Positions 31,608 to 40,338 of a stretch of DNA of 64,000 nt are shown in pieces. The DNA lies in NCBI RefSeq assembly GCF_026167545.1, contig NZ_CP110678.1, forward strand, positions 803,501-867,500, written 5' to 3'. The notes under the pieces are model-generated. The model had not been told where the DNA came from. It saw only the letters and a list, made by a program, of their open reading frames with translations, and made no database searches. This DNA is from Sphingomonas sp. S1-29. GTDB lineage: Bacteria > Pseudomonadota > Alphaproteobacteria > Sphingomonadales > Sphingomonadaceae. The position numbers and the translations under genes were made by a program. Position 1 is the first letter of the stretch, and each line of letters opens with the position of its first letter.

Positions 31608-32840
31608 TTGGCCAAGCACTATAGCGCGCTGGGGTTAGCTTCTTCCCCGTTCGCCAACGCCATCGGCGTTGCACACGACAATGCACCGGTACAGCCGGTG
31701 ACGTTGGTTCGTCCCCACGCGGCTCGTCGCGCGGCTCGGTTCTTCGTCGAGAAGTTTCCGGGTACGTCGATGTATGCGGTCAAGGCGAACCCCTCTCCAG
31801 ACCTGCTGCAAATCCTGTGGGATAGCGGCATCACGCATTACGACGTCGCGTCGATCGGCGAGGTCCGGCTCGTTGCCCGCACCCTGCCCGAGGCGACCTT
31901 GTGCTTCATGCACCCGGTCAAGGCCGAGGAGGCGATTGCCGAGGCGTATTTCACGCACGGCGTTCGCACCTTCTCGCTCGACACGATGGAAGAGCTCAAC
32001 AAGATCGTGCGCGCCACCAAGGCCGCCGAGGATCTGACGCTGTGCGTTCGCATCCGCGTCTCGTCCGAACTGTCGAAGCTCAGCCTCGCGTCGAAATTCG
32101 GCGCAGGCCCCGGCGAGACCAAGGAATTGCTGTTCGCGGCGCGGCAGGCATCGGATGCGCTCGGCATCTGCTTCCATGTCGGCAGCCAGGCGATGGCGCC
32201 CGACGCCTATGCCCAGGCGATGGAGCGCGTGCGGCTGGCGATTGTCGAGGCGGCGGTGACGGTCGACGTGATCGACGTCGGCGGTGGTTTTCCTTCGTCC
32301 TATCCGGGCATGGAGCCACCCCCGCTCGAGCGCTATTTCGACGTCATCCACCGCGCGTTCGAAGCCTTGCCGATCTCCTATTCGGCCGAGCTTTGGGCCG
32401 AGCCGGGCCGGGCATTGTGCGCCGAATACAGCTCGCTGATCGTCCGCGTCGAACAGCGCCGCGGCGACGAGCTGTACATCAACGACGGTGCCTATGGCGC
32501 GTTGTTCGATGCGGCGCATGTCGGCTGGCGCTTCCCGGTCGAGCTGCTTCGCCAGCCCGAGAGCCGCACCAAGGACATGGCGTTCAGCTTCTATGGCCCG
32601 ACATGCGACGACATGGACCATATGGCAGGGCCGTTCATGCTCCCCGCCGACGTGAAGGCGGGCGACTATATCGAGGTCGGGATGCTCGGCGCCTATGGCT
32701 GCGCGATGCGGACCGCGTTCAACGGCTTCGGTGTCGATGCCGTGGTCGAGGTGAGCGACATGCCCATGGCGACCCTGTACGACGATGTCGACGAGGATGC
32801 CGGCCGCAGCAACGTGGTGCGCTTGGGCGCACGCGGCTGA
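31608..32840 (+). CDS. Ornithine (lysine) decarboxylase, alanine-racemase fold
   Basis: A 410-aa PLP decarboxylase of fold type III. The PLP lysine is in MYAVKANPSPD (Lys59), the phosphate loop is GGGFPSSYPGM, and the catalytic Cys lies in GPTCDDMD. It makes putrescine from ornithine (cadaverine from lysine is possible) and begins the polyamine route continued by the two genes at 33054-35547. I place the start at TTG 31608 because a strong GGAGG sits 9 nt ahead of it. The in-frame ATG at 31578 has no SD and would lie inside the leader structure. Confidence 0.88.
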   Translation: MAKHYSALGLASSPFANAIGVAHDNAPVQPVTLVRPHAARRAARFFVEKFPGTSMYAVKANPSPDLLQILWDSGITHYDVASIGEVRLVARTLPEATLCFMHPVKAEEAIAEAYFTHGVRTFSLDTMEELNKIVRATKAAEDLTLCVRIRVSSELSKLSLASKFGAGPGETKELLFAARQASDALGICFHVGSQAMAPDAYAQAMERVRLAIVEAAVTVDVIDVGGGFPSSYPGMEPPPLERYFDVIHRAFEALPISYSAELWAEPGRALCAEYSSLIVRVEQRRGDELYINDGAYGALFDAAHVGWRFPVELLRQPESRTKDMAFSFYGPTCDDMDHMAGPFMLPADVKAGDYIEVGMLGAYGCAMRTAFNGFGVDAVVEVSDMPMATLYDDVDEDAGRSNVVRLGARG

Positions 32841-32860
32841 ACACGGCGAGGGGTTGAAGA

Positions 32861-32900
32861 AAAAGGCGGCGGGAGCAAAAGCTTCCGCCGCCTTTTTTGT
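32861..32900 (+). terminator. Rho-independent terminator after ornithine decarboxylase
   Basis: A long GC-rich stem (AAGGCGGCGGGAGC against GCTTCCGCCGCCTT, one mismatch) with an AAAA loop is followed by TTTTTT. It begins 20 bp past the stop codon. Confidence 0.85.
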
Positions 32901-32923
32901 TCGGCTCCCCTCCCTTCTTCTTA

Positions 32924-33049
32924 CCCCCCTCCCTGGAAGGGAGGGGCTGGGGGTGGGTAGGGTCCGGGGGTACGGCTTCCGCGCGCTTCGACGCCACCGT
33001 GACGCGAGCACTAGACCCACCCCCGACCCCTCCCTTTCAGGGAGGGGAG
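32924..33049. repeat. 126-bp palindromic repeat, copy 2
   Basis: The same family as the copy at 27320-27445, in the opposite orientation: terminal arms rich in CCCTCCCT/AGGGAGGG, then GGGGGTGGG, and the central tract that reads AGTGCTCGCG on the minus strand. It is intergenic between the ornithine decarboxylase terminator and the end of the carboxynorspermidine decarboxylase gene. Confidence 0.88.
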
Positions 33050-33053
33050 AACT

Positions 33054-34241
33054 TCACGACAACCGGTCGCGGAAGCTTTCCCAGCCGAATTCGCGCACCA
33101 TCTCCAGGCTGTCGTCGCGGCTGTCCCACAGCGCGATCGCGGGCAGCGGCACGCCGTTGAACGTCGTCGTCTTCACCATCGAATAATGCGCCTGGTCGAG
33201 GAACGCGACGCGGGCGCCCGGCACCGGCATCGCATCGAAGCGATAGTCGCCGACGATGTCGCCCGCCAGGCACGACGGCCCGCCCAGCCGGACGGTGACG
33301 CCCTCCCCCGCGACGGGCTCACCGAGCAACGCCGGACGATAGGGCGCCTCGATCACGTCGGGCATGTGGCAGGTCGCCGAGATGTCGAGAATGCCGATCG
33401 GCATGCCGTTGTCGAACTGGTCGAGCAGCTCGCCCACCAGGATGCCGGCATCGAGCGCGATCGCCTCCCCGGGCTCCAGGATCACTTCCAGACCAGTGAC
33501 TTGGCGCACCTCCTTGAGGAACGCTACCAGATCGTCGCGCTGGTAATCGGCGCGCGTGATGTGGTGCCCGCCGCCGAAATTTAGCCATTTGAGCTGGCCG
33601 AAATAGGGCGCGATCCGCGGCAGTAGCGCTTCCCAGGTGCGGCGAAGCGGCGGGAAATCCTGCTCGCACAGCGAATGAATATGGAGGCCGTCGACGCCCT
33701 CCAGATCGGCGGCGGTGAGTTGGTCGGCGGGATGACCCAGGCGCGAATGCGGCTGCGCCGGATCATATTTCGCGACCTCGCCCTCGGCATGCATCGGGTT
33801 GAGACGAAGCCCGACATCGAACACCGCCCCCGCCTCGCGCGCCGCGGCAAGTTCGGCAGCGAAGCGCTTATGCTGGCTGGGGGAATTGAAGATCACATGA
33901 TCCGACAACCGGCAGACCTCGGCGATGTCGCCGGCCTTGTAGCCCGCACAGAAGGTCGCGATCTCGCCGCGATAATGCTCGGCCGCCAGCCGAGCCTCCC
34001 ACAGCCCCGACGTCGCGGTGCCGTCGAGATAGCGACCGACCAGATCGCCCAGCGACCACATCGAGAAGGCCTTCATCGCCAGCAGCACCTTGATGCCGGC
34101 ACGATCGCGGACCTGAGCGAGGATGGCGAGGTTGCGTTCGATCGCCGCCTTGTCGACGACGAAGCAGGGGCTCGGCACGCGCGTGAGATCGAAGCGCGCG
34201 AAGGCGCCGGGATCGCCGGCCTTGGTGGTCATTGCTTGCAT
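33054..34241 (-). CDS. nspC: Carboxynorspermidine/carboxyspermidine decarboxylase
   Basis: A 395-aa PLP decarboxylase of the alanine-racemase fold. The PLP lysine is Lys57 in VLLAMKAF; HSLCEQDF, LNFGGGHHITR and EPGEAIALDAG are the family's other markers, and the C-terminal active-site region includes SCLAGDIVGDY. It decarboxylates carboxyspermidine or carboxynorspermidine to the polyamine. The start is at 34241; the GGGGTGA that serves as SD is the end of the palindromic repeat at 34246-34328. It lies behind the carboxynorspermidine synthase gene. Confidence 0.93.
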   Translation of the reverse strand: MQAMTTKAGDPGAFARFDLTRVPSPCFVVDKAAIERNLAILAQVRDRAGIKVLLAMKAFSMWSLGDLVGRYLDGTATSGLWEARLAAEHYRGEIATFCAGYKAGDIAEVCRLSDHVIFNSPSQHKRFAAELAAAREAGAVFDVGLRLNPMHAEGEVAKYDPAQPHSRLGHPADQLTAADLEGVDGLHIHSLCEQDFPPLRRTWEALLPRIAPYFGQLKWLNFGGGHHITRADYQRDDLVAFLKEVRQVTGLEVILEPGEAIALDAGILVGELLDQFDNGMPIGILDISATCHMPDVIEAPYRPALLGEPVAGEGVTVRLGGPSCLAGDIVGDYRFDAMPVPGARVAFLDQAHYSMVKTTTFNGVPLPAIALWDSRDDSLEMVREFGWESFRDRLS

Positions 34242-34245
34242 AGCA

Positions 34246-34328
34246 CGTCACCCCAGCGAAAGCTGGGGTCTCCCCGTAACGAAGCGCCGCGTCTGCGGCA
34301 CGAGACCCCAGCTTTCGCTGGGGTGACG
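34246..34328. repeat. Palindromic repeat between the two carboxynorspermidine genes
   Basis: CGTCACCCCAGCGAAAGCTG (34246 on) and its inverted copy ending in GGTGACG (34302-34328) form perfect ~27-bp arms, each with an internal hairpin, around a short centre. The transcript of the upstream gene must cross it. Confidence 0.9.
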
Positions 34329-34341
34329 ATCCTCCCGATCG

Positions 34342-35547
34342 TCAGAACCGCAGCGGCTCGGGCAGTTCCTTGACCTGCCAGGGCAGGCCATGCGCGTTGA
34401 GCATCTCCATGAAGGGATCGGGATCGAGCTGTTCGATGTTGAACACGCCCTCGCCCTTCCAGGTGCCATTGAGCATCAGCGCTGCGCCGATCATCGCGGG
34501 AACGCCGGTGGTGTAGCTCACCGCCTGATTGCCCGTCTCGGCATAGGCGTCCTCATGATCGCAGACGTTATAAACATAGACGGTCTTCTGCTTGCCGTCC
34601 TTTTCGCCGGTGGCGATGTCGCCGATATTGGTCTTGCCCTTGGTCGTCTCGCCCAGCGTCGAGGGTTCGGGCAGCACCGCCTTGAGGAACTGCAGCGGCA
34701 CGATCTCGCGTCCTTCGAACATCACCGGCTCGATCGACGTCATGCCGACATTCTCGAGCACGCGCAGATGGGTCAAATACTGCTCGCCGAAGGTCATCCA
34801 GAAGCGGATGCGCTTGATCTCGGGCAGGTGCTTGGCGAGGCTTTCGAGCTCCTCGTGATACATCAGATACATGTTCTTCGCGCCGACCTGGTCGAAGATG
34901 AACACCTGACGCTCGCTCAGCGCCGGGGTTTCGACCCATTCGCCCTTTTCATAATGACGCGCGGGGGCGGTCACTTCGCGGATGTTGATCTCTGGATTGA
35001 AGTTGGTCGCGAAATGCTGGCCATGATCGCCGCCGTTGCAATCGAGAATGTCGAGCGTGTCGATCCGGTCGAGCAGATGCTTCTTGATATAGGTCGCGAA
35101 CACGCTGGTGACGCCCGGATCGAAACCCGACCCCAGCAGCGCCATCAGCCCGGCTTCCTTGAAGCGCTCCTGATATGCCCATTGCCAGCTATATTCGAAC
35201 TTGGCCTGGTCGCGCGGCTCGTAATTGGCGGTGTCGAGATAATGCGTGCCGGTCTTGAGGCACGCCTCCATCAGGTTGAGATCCTGATAGGGCAACGCCA
35301 GATTCACCAGCAGCGCGGGCTTGACCTGTTCGATCAGCCGCGCGGTCGCCTCGACATCGTCGGCATCGACTTCGGCGGTGGCGATCTCGACGCCATAGCG
35401 CTCCATCACCGATTTGGCGATCGCATCGCATTTGAAGCGGCGGCGGCTTGCCAGCGTGATCTTCCCGAACAAATCGGGGTTCTTCGCCATCTTGTGGACT
35501 GCAACCGACGATACGCCGCCCGCACCGATCACCAGAACGTCTTTCAC
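34342..35547 (-). CDS. Carboxynorspermidine synthase (saccharopine-dehydrogenase family)
   Basis: A 401-aa NADPH-dependent enzyme: Rossmann motif VLVIGAGGVSSVAVHKMA at the N-terminus, ASRRRFKCDAIA, and LVNLALPYQDLNLMEACL. It condenses aspartate semialdehyde with putrescine or diaminopropane to the carboxy-polyamine, the substrate of the following decarboxylase. I chose GTG at 35545-35547 (VKDVLVIGAGG) because family members begin directly at the Rossmann strand; an ATG at 35586 would add 13 residues. It is followed by the decarboxylase after a palindromic repeat. Confidence 0.92.
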   Translation of the reverse strand: MKDVLVIGAGGVSSVAVHKMAKNPDLFGKITLASRRRFKCDAIAKSVMERYGVEIATAEVDADDVEATARLIEQVKPALLVNLALPYQDLNLMEACLKTGTHYLDTANYEPRDQAKFEYSWQWAYQERFKEAGLMALLGSGFDPGVTSVFATYIKKHLLDRIDTLDILDCNGGDHGQHFATNFNPEINIREVTAPARHYEKGEWVETPALSERQVFIFDQVGAKNMYLMYHEELESLAKHLPEIKRIRFWMTFGEQYLTHLRVLENVGMTSIEPVMFEGREIVPLQFLKAVLPEPSTLGETTKGKTNIGDIATGEKDGKQKTVYVYNVCDHEDAYAETGNQAVSYTTGVPAMIGAALMLNGTWKGEGVFNIEQLDPDPFMEMLNAHGLPWQVKELPEPLRF

Positions 35548-35655
35548 AGATGAGCCTTTCGGATAGAAACCAGTTGCGCTGCCCATATGGGAGCGTGTCG
35601 AAGGATGCAAAGATTAGGCGCGCGGGGTGACGGCGCGGTGACAGGAGAGACAGCG

Positions 35656-36630
35656 ATGATCGACCGGCGAACGATATTGGGCGCGAGCGCGGCGATGGCG
35701 GTGACCGGCGCCGCCGCGGGCGTCGCGCGCGCCGCGCCGGCGCAGCGCACGACGCTCCAATGGCCGACGCGCGAGCATTTCAAGCTCTGGCCGGGCCGGG
35801 CGCCGGGGGCGCCCGCGACGCTGCCGGTGCCCAAGCGCGACGGCCCCGACGATGGCCGCGAACTATGGATGCGCGGCGTCGCCGAGCCGACGGTGTCGGT
35901 CTATCGCCCCGCCAAGCCCAATGGCATCGGCGTGCTGTCGATCCCCGGCGGCGGCTATGGCTTCGTGTCGGTCGAGAATGAGGGCGCGGGCGTGGCGCGC
36001 GTGCTCAATCCGCTGGGCTATACGGTGTTCGTGCTCACCTATCGCCTACCCGGCGAAGGCTGGAGCCAGCGCGCCGACGTGCCGCTGCAGGACGCGCAGC
36101 GCGCGATGCGGCTGATCCGCGCGCGGGCGGGGTCGTTCGGGATCGATCCGGCGAAGCTCGGCATTCTGGGCTTTTCGGCCGGCGGGCATCTGGCGGCGTC
36201 GCTGACCGTCGGCCATGCCGACCCGGTCTATACCGCGCTCGACGCAGCCGATCGCGGCGATGCGCGCCCAGCATTTTCGGGGCTGGTCTATCCGGTGACC
36301 GCATTGACCTATGACGGCAAGCTCAACGGGTCGGGCCGCAACCTCGTGGGCGATTCGCCCGATCCGGCGATCCTGGCGCGCTACGACACCGTCGCACGAG
36401 TGACCACGCAGACGCCGCCGATCTTCCTGTTGCATGCCGCCGATGACGGGCTGGTGCCGCTGGAGATGGGACTGTCGATGCTGACCGCAGCGCGCGCCGC
36501 GAAGGTGCCGGTCGAGGGACATTTCTATGAAAAGGGCGGGCATGGCTTCGGCATGGCGACAGATCCGGCGCATCCCGCGCACGGCTGGGGCGCGCTGTTC
36601 GCGACCTGGCTGGCAAGGCATATGGGGTAA
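35656..36630 (+). CDS. Secreted alpha/beta hydrolase (acetyl-esterase-like)
   Basis: A 324-aa protein with a Tat/Sec-type signal (IDRRTILGASAAMAVTGAAA, cleavage about 28). The hydrolase domain shows the oxyanion loop SIPGGGYGFVSVENEG, nucleophile elbow GFSAGGHLAAS (Ser about 178), acid in HAADDGLVPL and His in GGHGFGM. This is the pattern of BD-FAE/acetylxylan-esterase-like enzymes; the substrate may be acylated plant polysaccharide. The ATG at 35656 has the SD AGGAGAG. Confidence 0.87.
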   Translation: MIDRRTILGASAAMAVTGAAAGVARAAPAQRTTLQWPTREHFKLWPGRAPGAPATLPVPKRDGPDDGRELWMRGVAEPTVSVYRPAKPNGIGVLSIPGGGYGFVSVENEGAGVARVLNPLGYTVFVLTYRLPGEGWSQRADVPLQDAQRAMRLIRARAGSFGIDPAKLGILGFSAGGHLAASLTVGHADPVYTALDAADRGDARPAFSGLVYPVTALTYDGKLNGSGRNLVGDSPDPAILARYDTVARVTTQTPPIFLLHAADDGLVPLEMGLSMLTAARAAKVPVEGHFYEKGGHGFGMATDPAHPAHGWGALFATWLARHMG

Positions 36631-36637
36631 GCAATAG

Positions 36638-36779
36638 CCCTCTCCCGTTTACGGGAGAGGGTTGGGTGAGGGCCTTCTTCTTCTCTCATGCCCGAACCAA
36701 AAAAATGCCCTCACCGCTGCGACTAGGGGCCGCAAGTGCGCCCCCAAGTCTCGCCCCCTCTCCCGCAAGCGGGAGAGGG
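36638..36779. repeat. Palindromic repeat, 142 bp
   Basis: CCCTCTCCCG-x4-CGGGAGAGGG at 36638-36661 and again at 36756-36779 bracket a segment with inverted GGTGAGGG/CCCTCACC blocks. It fills the gap between the convergent hydrolase and asparagine-synthase genes. Confidence 0.85.
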
Positions 36780-36781
36780 TT

Positions 36782-38665
36782 TCAGCCGAACAACCGCGCC
36801 ACGCTTTTTTCCAGCATCAGCAATTGCCACAAAGTCCGGCCATGCTCGGCCCTGCCCGCTTTGTGCTCGCTCGCCAGCCGCTCGATCGCCGCGGGCTCGA
36901 ACCACGTCGCAAGCACCGCCGACCGCGCCAGGTTCGCGGCATCATCGGCCAGTGGCCCACGGAACCACGCGCTGATCGGCGTCACGAACCCCATCTTTGG
37001 CCGATACAGGATGTCGCGCGGCAGATAGGGCTCCATCGCCTTCTTCATCAGCCACTTGCCTTCACCCCCTCGCACGCGCAGCGAAGCCGGCAGCGTCGCG
37101 GCGAACTCGATCAGCCGGTGGTCGAGCAAGGGTTCGCGCGCTTCCAGGCTCACCGCCATGCTGGTGCGATCGACCTTGGTGAGGATGTCGCCGGGCAGCC
37201 AATGTTTGAAATCAGCATATTGCGCGGCGTCGAGCCCGTCGCGTCCCGGCGCGGCGCGTATCGTTTCGATATAGCGCGTCTCAGCGCGATGGCCGCCAAG
37301 CGCGCGGCGTGTGGCGGCGTTGTAAAGCCCCTCGCGGATCGCGGGCAGCGTCACCCCGACCGACTTGGCATAAGCGGTCGGGCCATCGTCGGCGAGCGCG
37401 AGCAGCGTCGTCTTGGCCCGCAGCGGTCGCGGTGCCCAATCGGCCTTGGGGTAGATCGCCCCGAGCGCGCCGGCACCACGGCGAAGCGCCGCCGGCAACA
37501 GCCCGCGCACCCGCTCCTCGGCGGCGTGAAAGCGATAGCGGCGATAACCCGCCATCGCCTCGTCGGCACCGTCGCCCGACAGCGCCACCGTCACCCGCTC
37601 GCGCGCCAGTTCGCAGACGCGATAGGTGGCGAGCGCCGAGGCATCGGCAAAGGGCTCGTCGAACGCCGCGACCAGCGTGTCGATCAGCGCGAAATCGTCC
37701 GACGCGACGGTGCGAACTCGGTGATCGGTGGCGAAGCGATCGGCGATCGTCTGCGCGTGCGCGCGTTCGTCGTGCCCCGCCTCGTCGAAGCCGATCGTGC
37801 AGGTCTGCACCGCGCGCGGGCTCGCCTCGGCCATCAGCGCGACCACTGCCGAGCTATCGACCCCGCCCGACAGGAATGCGCCGAGCGGCACGTCGGCGAC
37901 CATGCGCGATTGCACCGCTGCACGCAGGTGATCGGTAAGCTCGGCCTGAAGGTCGCGGGTGCTGCCCTTGGCACGCTGCGAGAAATCGACGTCCCACCAT
38001 TTGCGCGGTTGCGGCACGGGCTGTCCGCGCTCGACCAGCAGGAAATGGCCGGCGGGCAGCTTCTTCACGCCGGCGATCAGACAGGCGTCGTCTGGGACAT
38101 AGCCCAGCCCCATAAAATCCTCGATCGCGCGCACATCGAGTTCGCGGCGTAGCAGAGGGTGTGCCAGCAACCCCTTGAGTTCGGACGCGAATGCAAGCGC
38201 GCCGTCGGCGAGCTCGACATAATGAAGCGGCTTCACCCCCATCCGGTCGCGCGCAAGGAACAGGCATTGGCGGCGGCTATCGTGCAGCGCGAAGGCGAAC
38301 ATGCCGTTGAGCCGATCGAGAAGGTCCGGCCCCCAGGCGCGCCAGCCGTGTAGCAGTACCTCGGTATCGCCCGCGGTGCGGAAGTGCGCGCCCTTCGCCT
38401 CGAGTTCGGCGCGGACGTCGGCGAAATTGTATATCTCACCGTTATAGGTGACGGTGATCTCGCCATCGTCGGTCGCCATCGGCTGGCGCCCGCCCGCCAG
38501 GTCGATGATCGACAGGCGGCGATGGCCGAAGCCGACCCCGGGGGCGGTCCAGATCCCCGATCCGTCGGGCCCGCGATGCGCGAGCGCGTCGGTCATCGCG
38601 GCGATGCGCGCGGGTTCGACGGGCTTGGGGGTGCCGGGGTAGAACAGGCCTGCAATACCGCACAT
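36782..38665 (-). CDS. Asparagine-synthase-like amidotransferase of the XrtA system
   Basis: A 627-aa protein. The class II glutamine amidotransferase domain has the N-terminal nucleophile Cys2 (MCGIAGLFYPG). It is followed by the asparagine synthase ATP-pyrophosphatase domain with the P-loop FLSGGVDSSAVVALM (about 265) and LSGDGADEAMAGYRRY. In exosortase A loci this protein is thought to amidate a sugar or acidic group during exopolysaccharide synthesis rather than make free asparagine. It is the distal gene of the minus-strand XrtA run, 140 bp from exosortase with a repeat between. Confidence 0.9.
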   Translation of the reverse strand: MCGIAGLFYPGTPKPVEPARIAAMTDALAHRGPDGSGIWTAPGVGFGHRRLSIIDLAGGRQPMATDDGEITVTYNGEIYNFADVRAELEAKGAHFRTAGDTEVLLHGWRAWGPDLLDRLNGMFAFALHDSRRQCLFLARDRMGVKPLHYVELADGALAFASELKGLLAHPLLRRELDVRAIEDFMGLGYVPDDACLIAGVKKLPAGHFLLVERGQPVPQPRKWWDVDFSQRAKGSTRDLQAELTDHLRAAVQSRMVADVPLGAFLSGGVDSSAVVALMAEASPRAVQTCTIGFDEAGHDERAHAQTIADRFATDHRVRTVASDDFALIDTLVAAFDEPFADASALATYRVCELARERVTVALSGDGADEAMAGYRRYRFHAAEERVRGLLPAALRRGAGALGAIYPKADWAPRPLRAKTTLLALADDGPTAYAKSVGVTLPAIREGLYNAATRRALGGHRAETRYIETIRAAPGRDGLDAAQYADFKHWLPGDILTKVDRTSMAVSLEAREPLLDHRLIEFAATLPASLRVRGGEGKWLMKKAMEPYLPRDILYRPKMGFVTPISAWFRGPLADDAANLARSAVLATWFEPAAIERLASEHKAGRAEHGRTLWQLLMLEKSVARLFG

Positions 38666-38704
38666 TCAGCGCGTGTCCCGCGGGCCGGTATCTACCCTAA
38701 TCTT

Positions 38705-38790
38705 CGTCATCCCCGCGAAGGCGGGGATCCAGTGTTGCAGGACCACCCGCTGCGGTTGCCGATATCGATCCCCGCCCGCGCGGGAATGAA
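38705..38790. repeat. Palindromic repeat
   Basis: CGTCATCCCCGCGAAGGCGG (38705 on) and GATCCCCGCCCGCGCGGGAA (from 38767) are the two hairpin units of a repeat of the kind common in proteobacterial intergenic spaces. It lies between the amidotransferase and exosortase genes. Confidence 0.75.
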
Positions 38791-38802
38791 GCGAGAGAGG
38801 AC

Positions 38803-40338
38803 TCACCGACGCCCCGAAGCGCGATCGGCAACCCGCTCGATCGGCCCCGCCGCGGCGACGAAGCGCTGCAGCACCGCGCGGCTGTCCTGCCCCGGCGCCC
38901 GTACCGTCGATGCCAGCACCGCCACCGCGCGGCTGTCGTCGCCCGTCAATTTCACCCGCAGCGTCTCCAGCTTCACGCGCCTTGCGTCGCCGGTGAGCGT
39001 AGCGCCGATGCGATGCCACGTCACCGTCTCGCGCTCGATCGGGCCGGCATGCGTCATGCGAAGCGCCGCGCCGCCCGCCAGATCGGGCAGGTCGTGGACG
39101 CGGATCCAGCGATCATTCTCGCGGATCGCGCCGATGCCGAAGCCGACGAGCTCCTTGCCCTCGTGCTGGTTGGCATAGACCGCAATCGCGAGATCGACCG
39201 TCGAGCCCGAGGGATCTGCATAGCGCGCCATCGCGAAACGGTCGGCGCCGGGATAATTAGGAACCCAAGGGGCCGTGGTTGCGGGCGGAACACGGGTCCA
39301 GCCGGGAATTTGCGGCAGCGCGATCCGATCGGGCAGCGGCGCGGTGCGCGCGTCGATCACGTGCGCCCAGCCAGCGGCGGCCACCGCAATCGCGATGACC
39401 AGGCCGGTCGCACGGAAAACGTCGGTGGTGCGGCGGGGGATCGCTTGCAGCAAGCTCGCGTCGAACCACGCCGCATCGGGATCGCGATCGAACCAGCGCC
39501 AGCCGATCGCCAGCACCGCGACCATCACCAAGGCGAAGAACACCCAGCCATAAACGATATGGTCGAAGCCGGTCGCCGCTTCGACCGAGGTCAGTTCAGC
39601 GGCATAGATCGTCCCCCAGGCGCGGACCCCGTTGGCGAGGATCGGCACGACGATCGCGACCGCCATGAACGCCGCGCGGCGCGACCACGACACGAAGCAC
39701 ACATTGGCGACCAGCACGCCATAAGCGAGCATCGCGATCAGGAACTTGGCCCCCGAACACGCCTCGGCGACCTCGAAATAGCCATTGGGGGTGGTGATGA
39801 GCACCCCGTCGACCACCGCGGGCACCCCCGCGGCGTGGAGCATCGGCATCAGCAACGCGACGGTGACGTCCTGCAGCGGCGCTTCGAACGCCTCGCCGAA
39901 GGGCACCAGGAAGAGCAGATACGCGATGGGAAACAGCAGCGCGCGCGCGACCTGCGGTCCCAGGATCGTTACGACCGCGCCCTGGAGCATCAGCACCAGC
40001 CCCAGATGCCGCGCGAGCGCGACCCCGGCGATCTCGCCGACGAACCAGCCGAACGCCCCCAGCGCCACCAGCGCGAGCGCGGGCCACCAGGCGGCCACCG
40101 GCACCGCGGGCAACGCGTCCTTGCGCTGCCACATCAGCCAGCCGACCACCGGCAGGATGAACAGGCAATGCCCGAAGGTGGTCGAGTTCCAATAGATATC
40201 GGCGAGGTCACCGACATCGCGCGCGAAGATCAGCAGGATTGCTGCCCAGGCGAAGGCCAGGAACGCGGCGTGGCGACGCCAGCGCGTGTCGAAGCCGCCG
40301 GCACGGGCGAAATCTGCCGCCGGGATCGCGATCGTCAC
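38803..40338 (-). CDS. xrtA: Exosortase A fused to EpsI domain
   Basis: A 511-aa membrane protein. The N-terminal ~300 residues are exosortase, with about eight membrane helices and the catalytic set Cys194 (EACSGAKFL), Arg239 (NGVRAWGT) and His260 (GFDHIVYGW). After a ninth helix the C-terminal ~200 residues form a periplasmic EpsI/DUF3485 domain. It is predicted to recognise and cleave PEP-CTERM tails of exported proteins during exopolysaccharide assembly. The start is GTG at 40336-40338, overlapping the glycosyltransferase stop by 4 nt. Confidence 0.95.
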   Translation of the reverse strand: MTIAIPAADFARAGGFDTRWRRHAAFLAFAWAAILLIFARDVGDLADIYWNSTTFGHCLFILPVVGWLMWQRKDALPAVPVAAWWPALALVALGAFGWFVGEIAGVALARHLGLVLMLQGAVVTILGPQVARALLFPIAYLLFLVPFGEAFEAPLQDVTVALLMPMLHAAGVPAVVDGVLITTPNGYFEVAEACSGAKFLIAMLAYGVLVANVCFVSWSRRAAFMAVAIVVPILANGVRAWGTIYAAELTSVEAATGFDHIVYGWVFFALVMVAVLAIGWRWFDRDPDAAWFDASLLQAIPRRTTDVFRATGLVIAIAVAAAGWAHVIDARTAPLPDRIALPQIPGWTRVPPATTAPWVPNYPGADRFAMARYADPSGSTVDLAIAVYANQHEGKELVGFGIGAIRENDRWIRVHDLPDLAGGAALRMTHAGPIERETVTWHRIGATLTGDARRVKLETLRVKLTGDDSRAVAVLASTVRAPGQDSRAVLQRFVAAAGPIERVADRASGRR

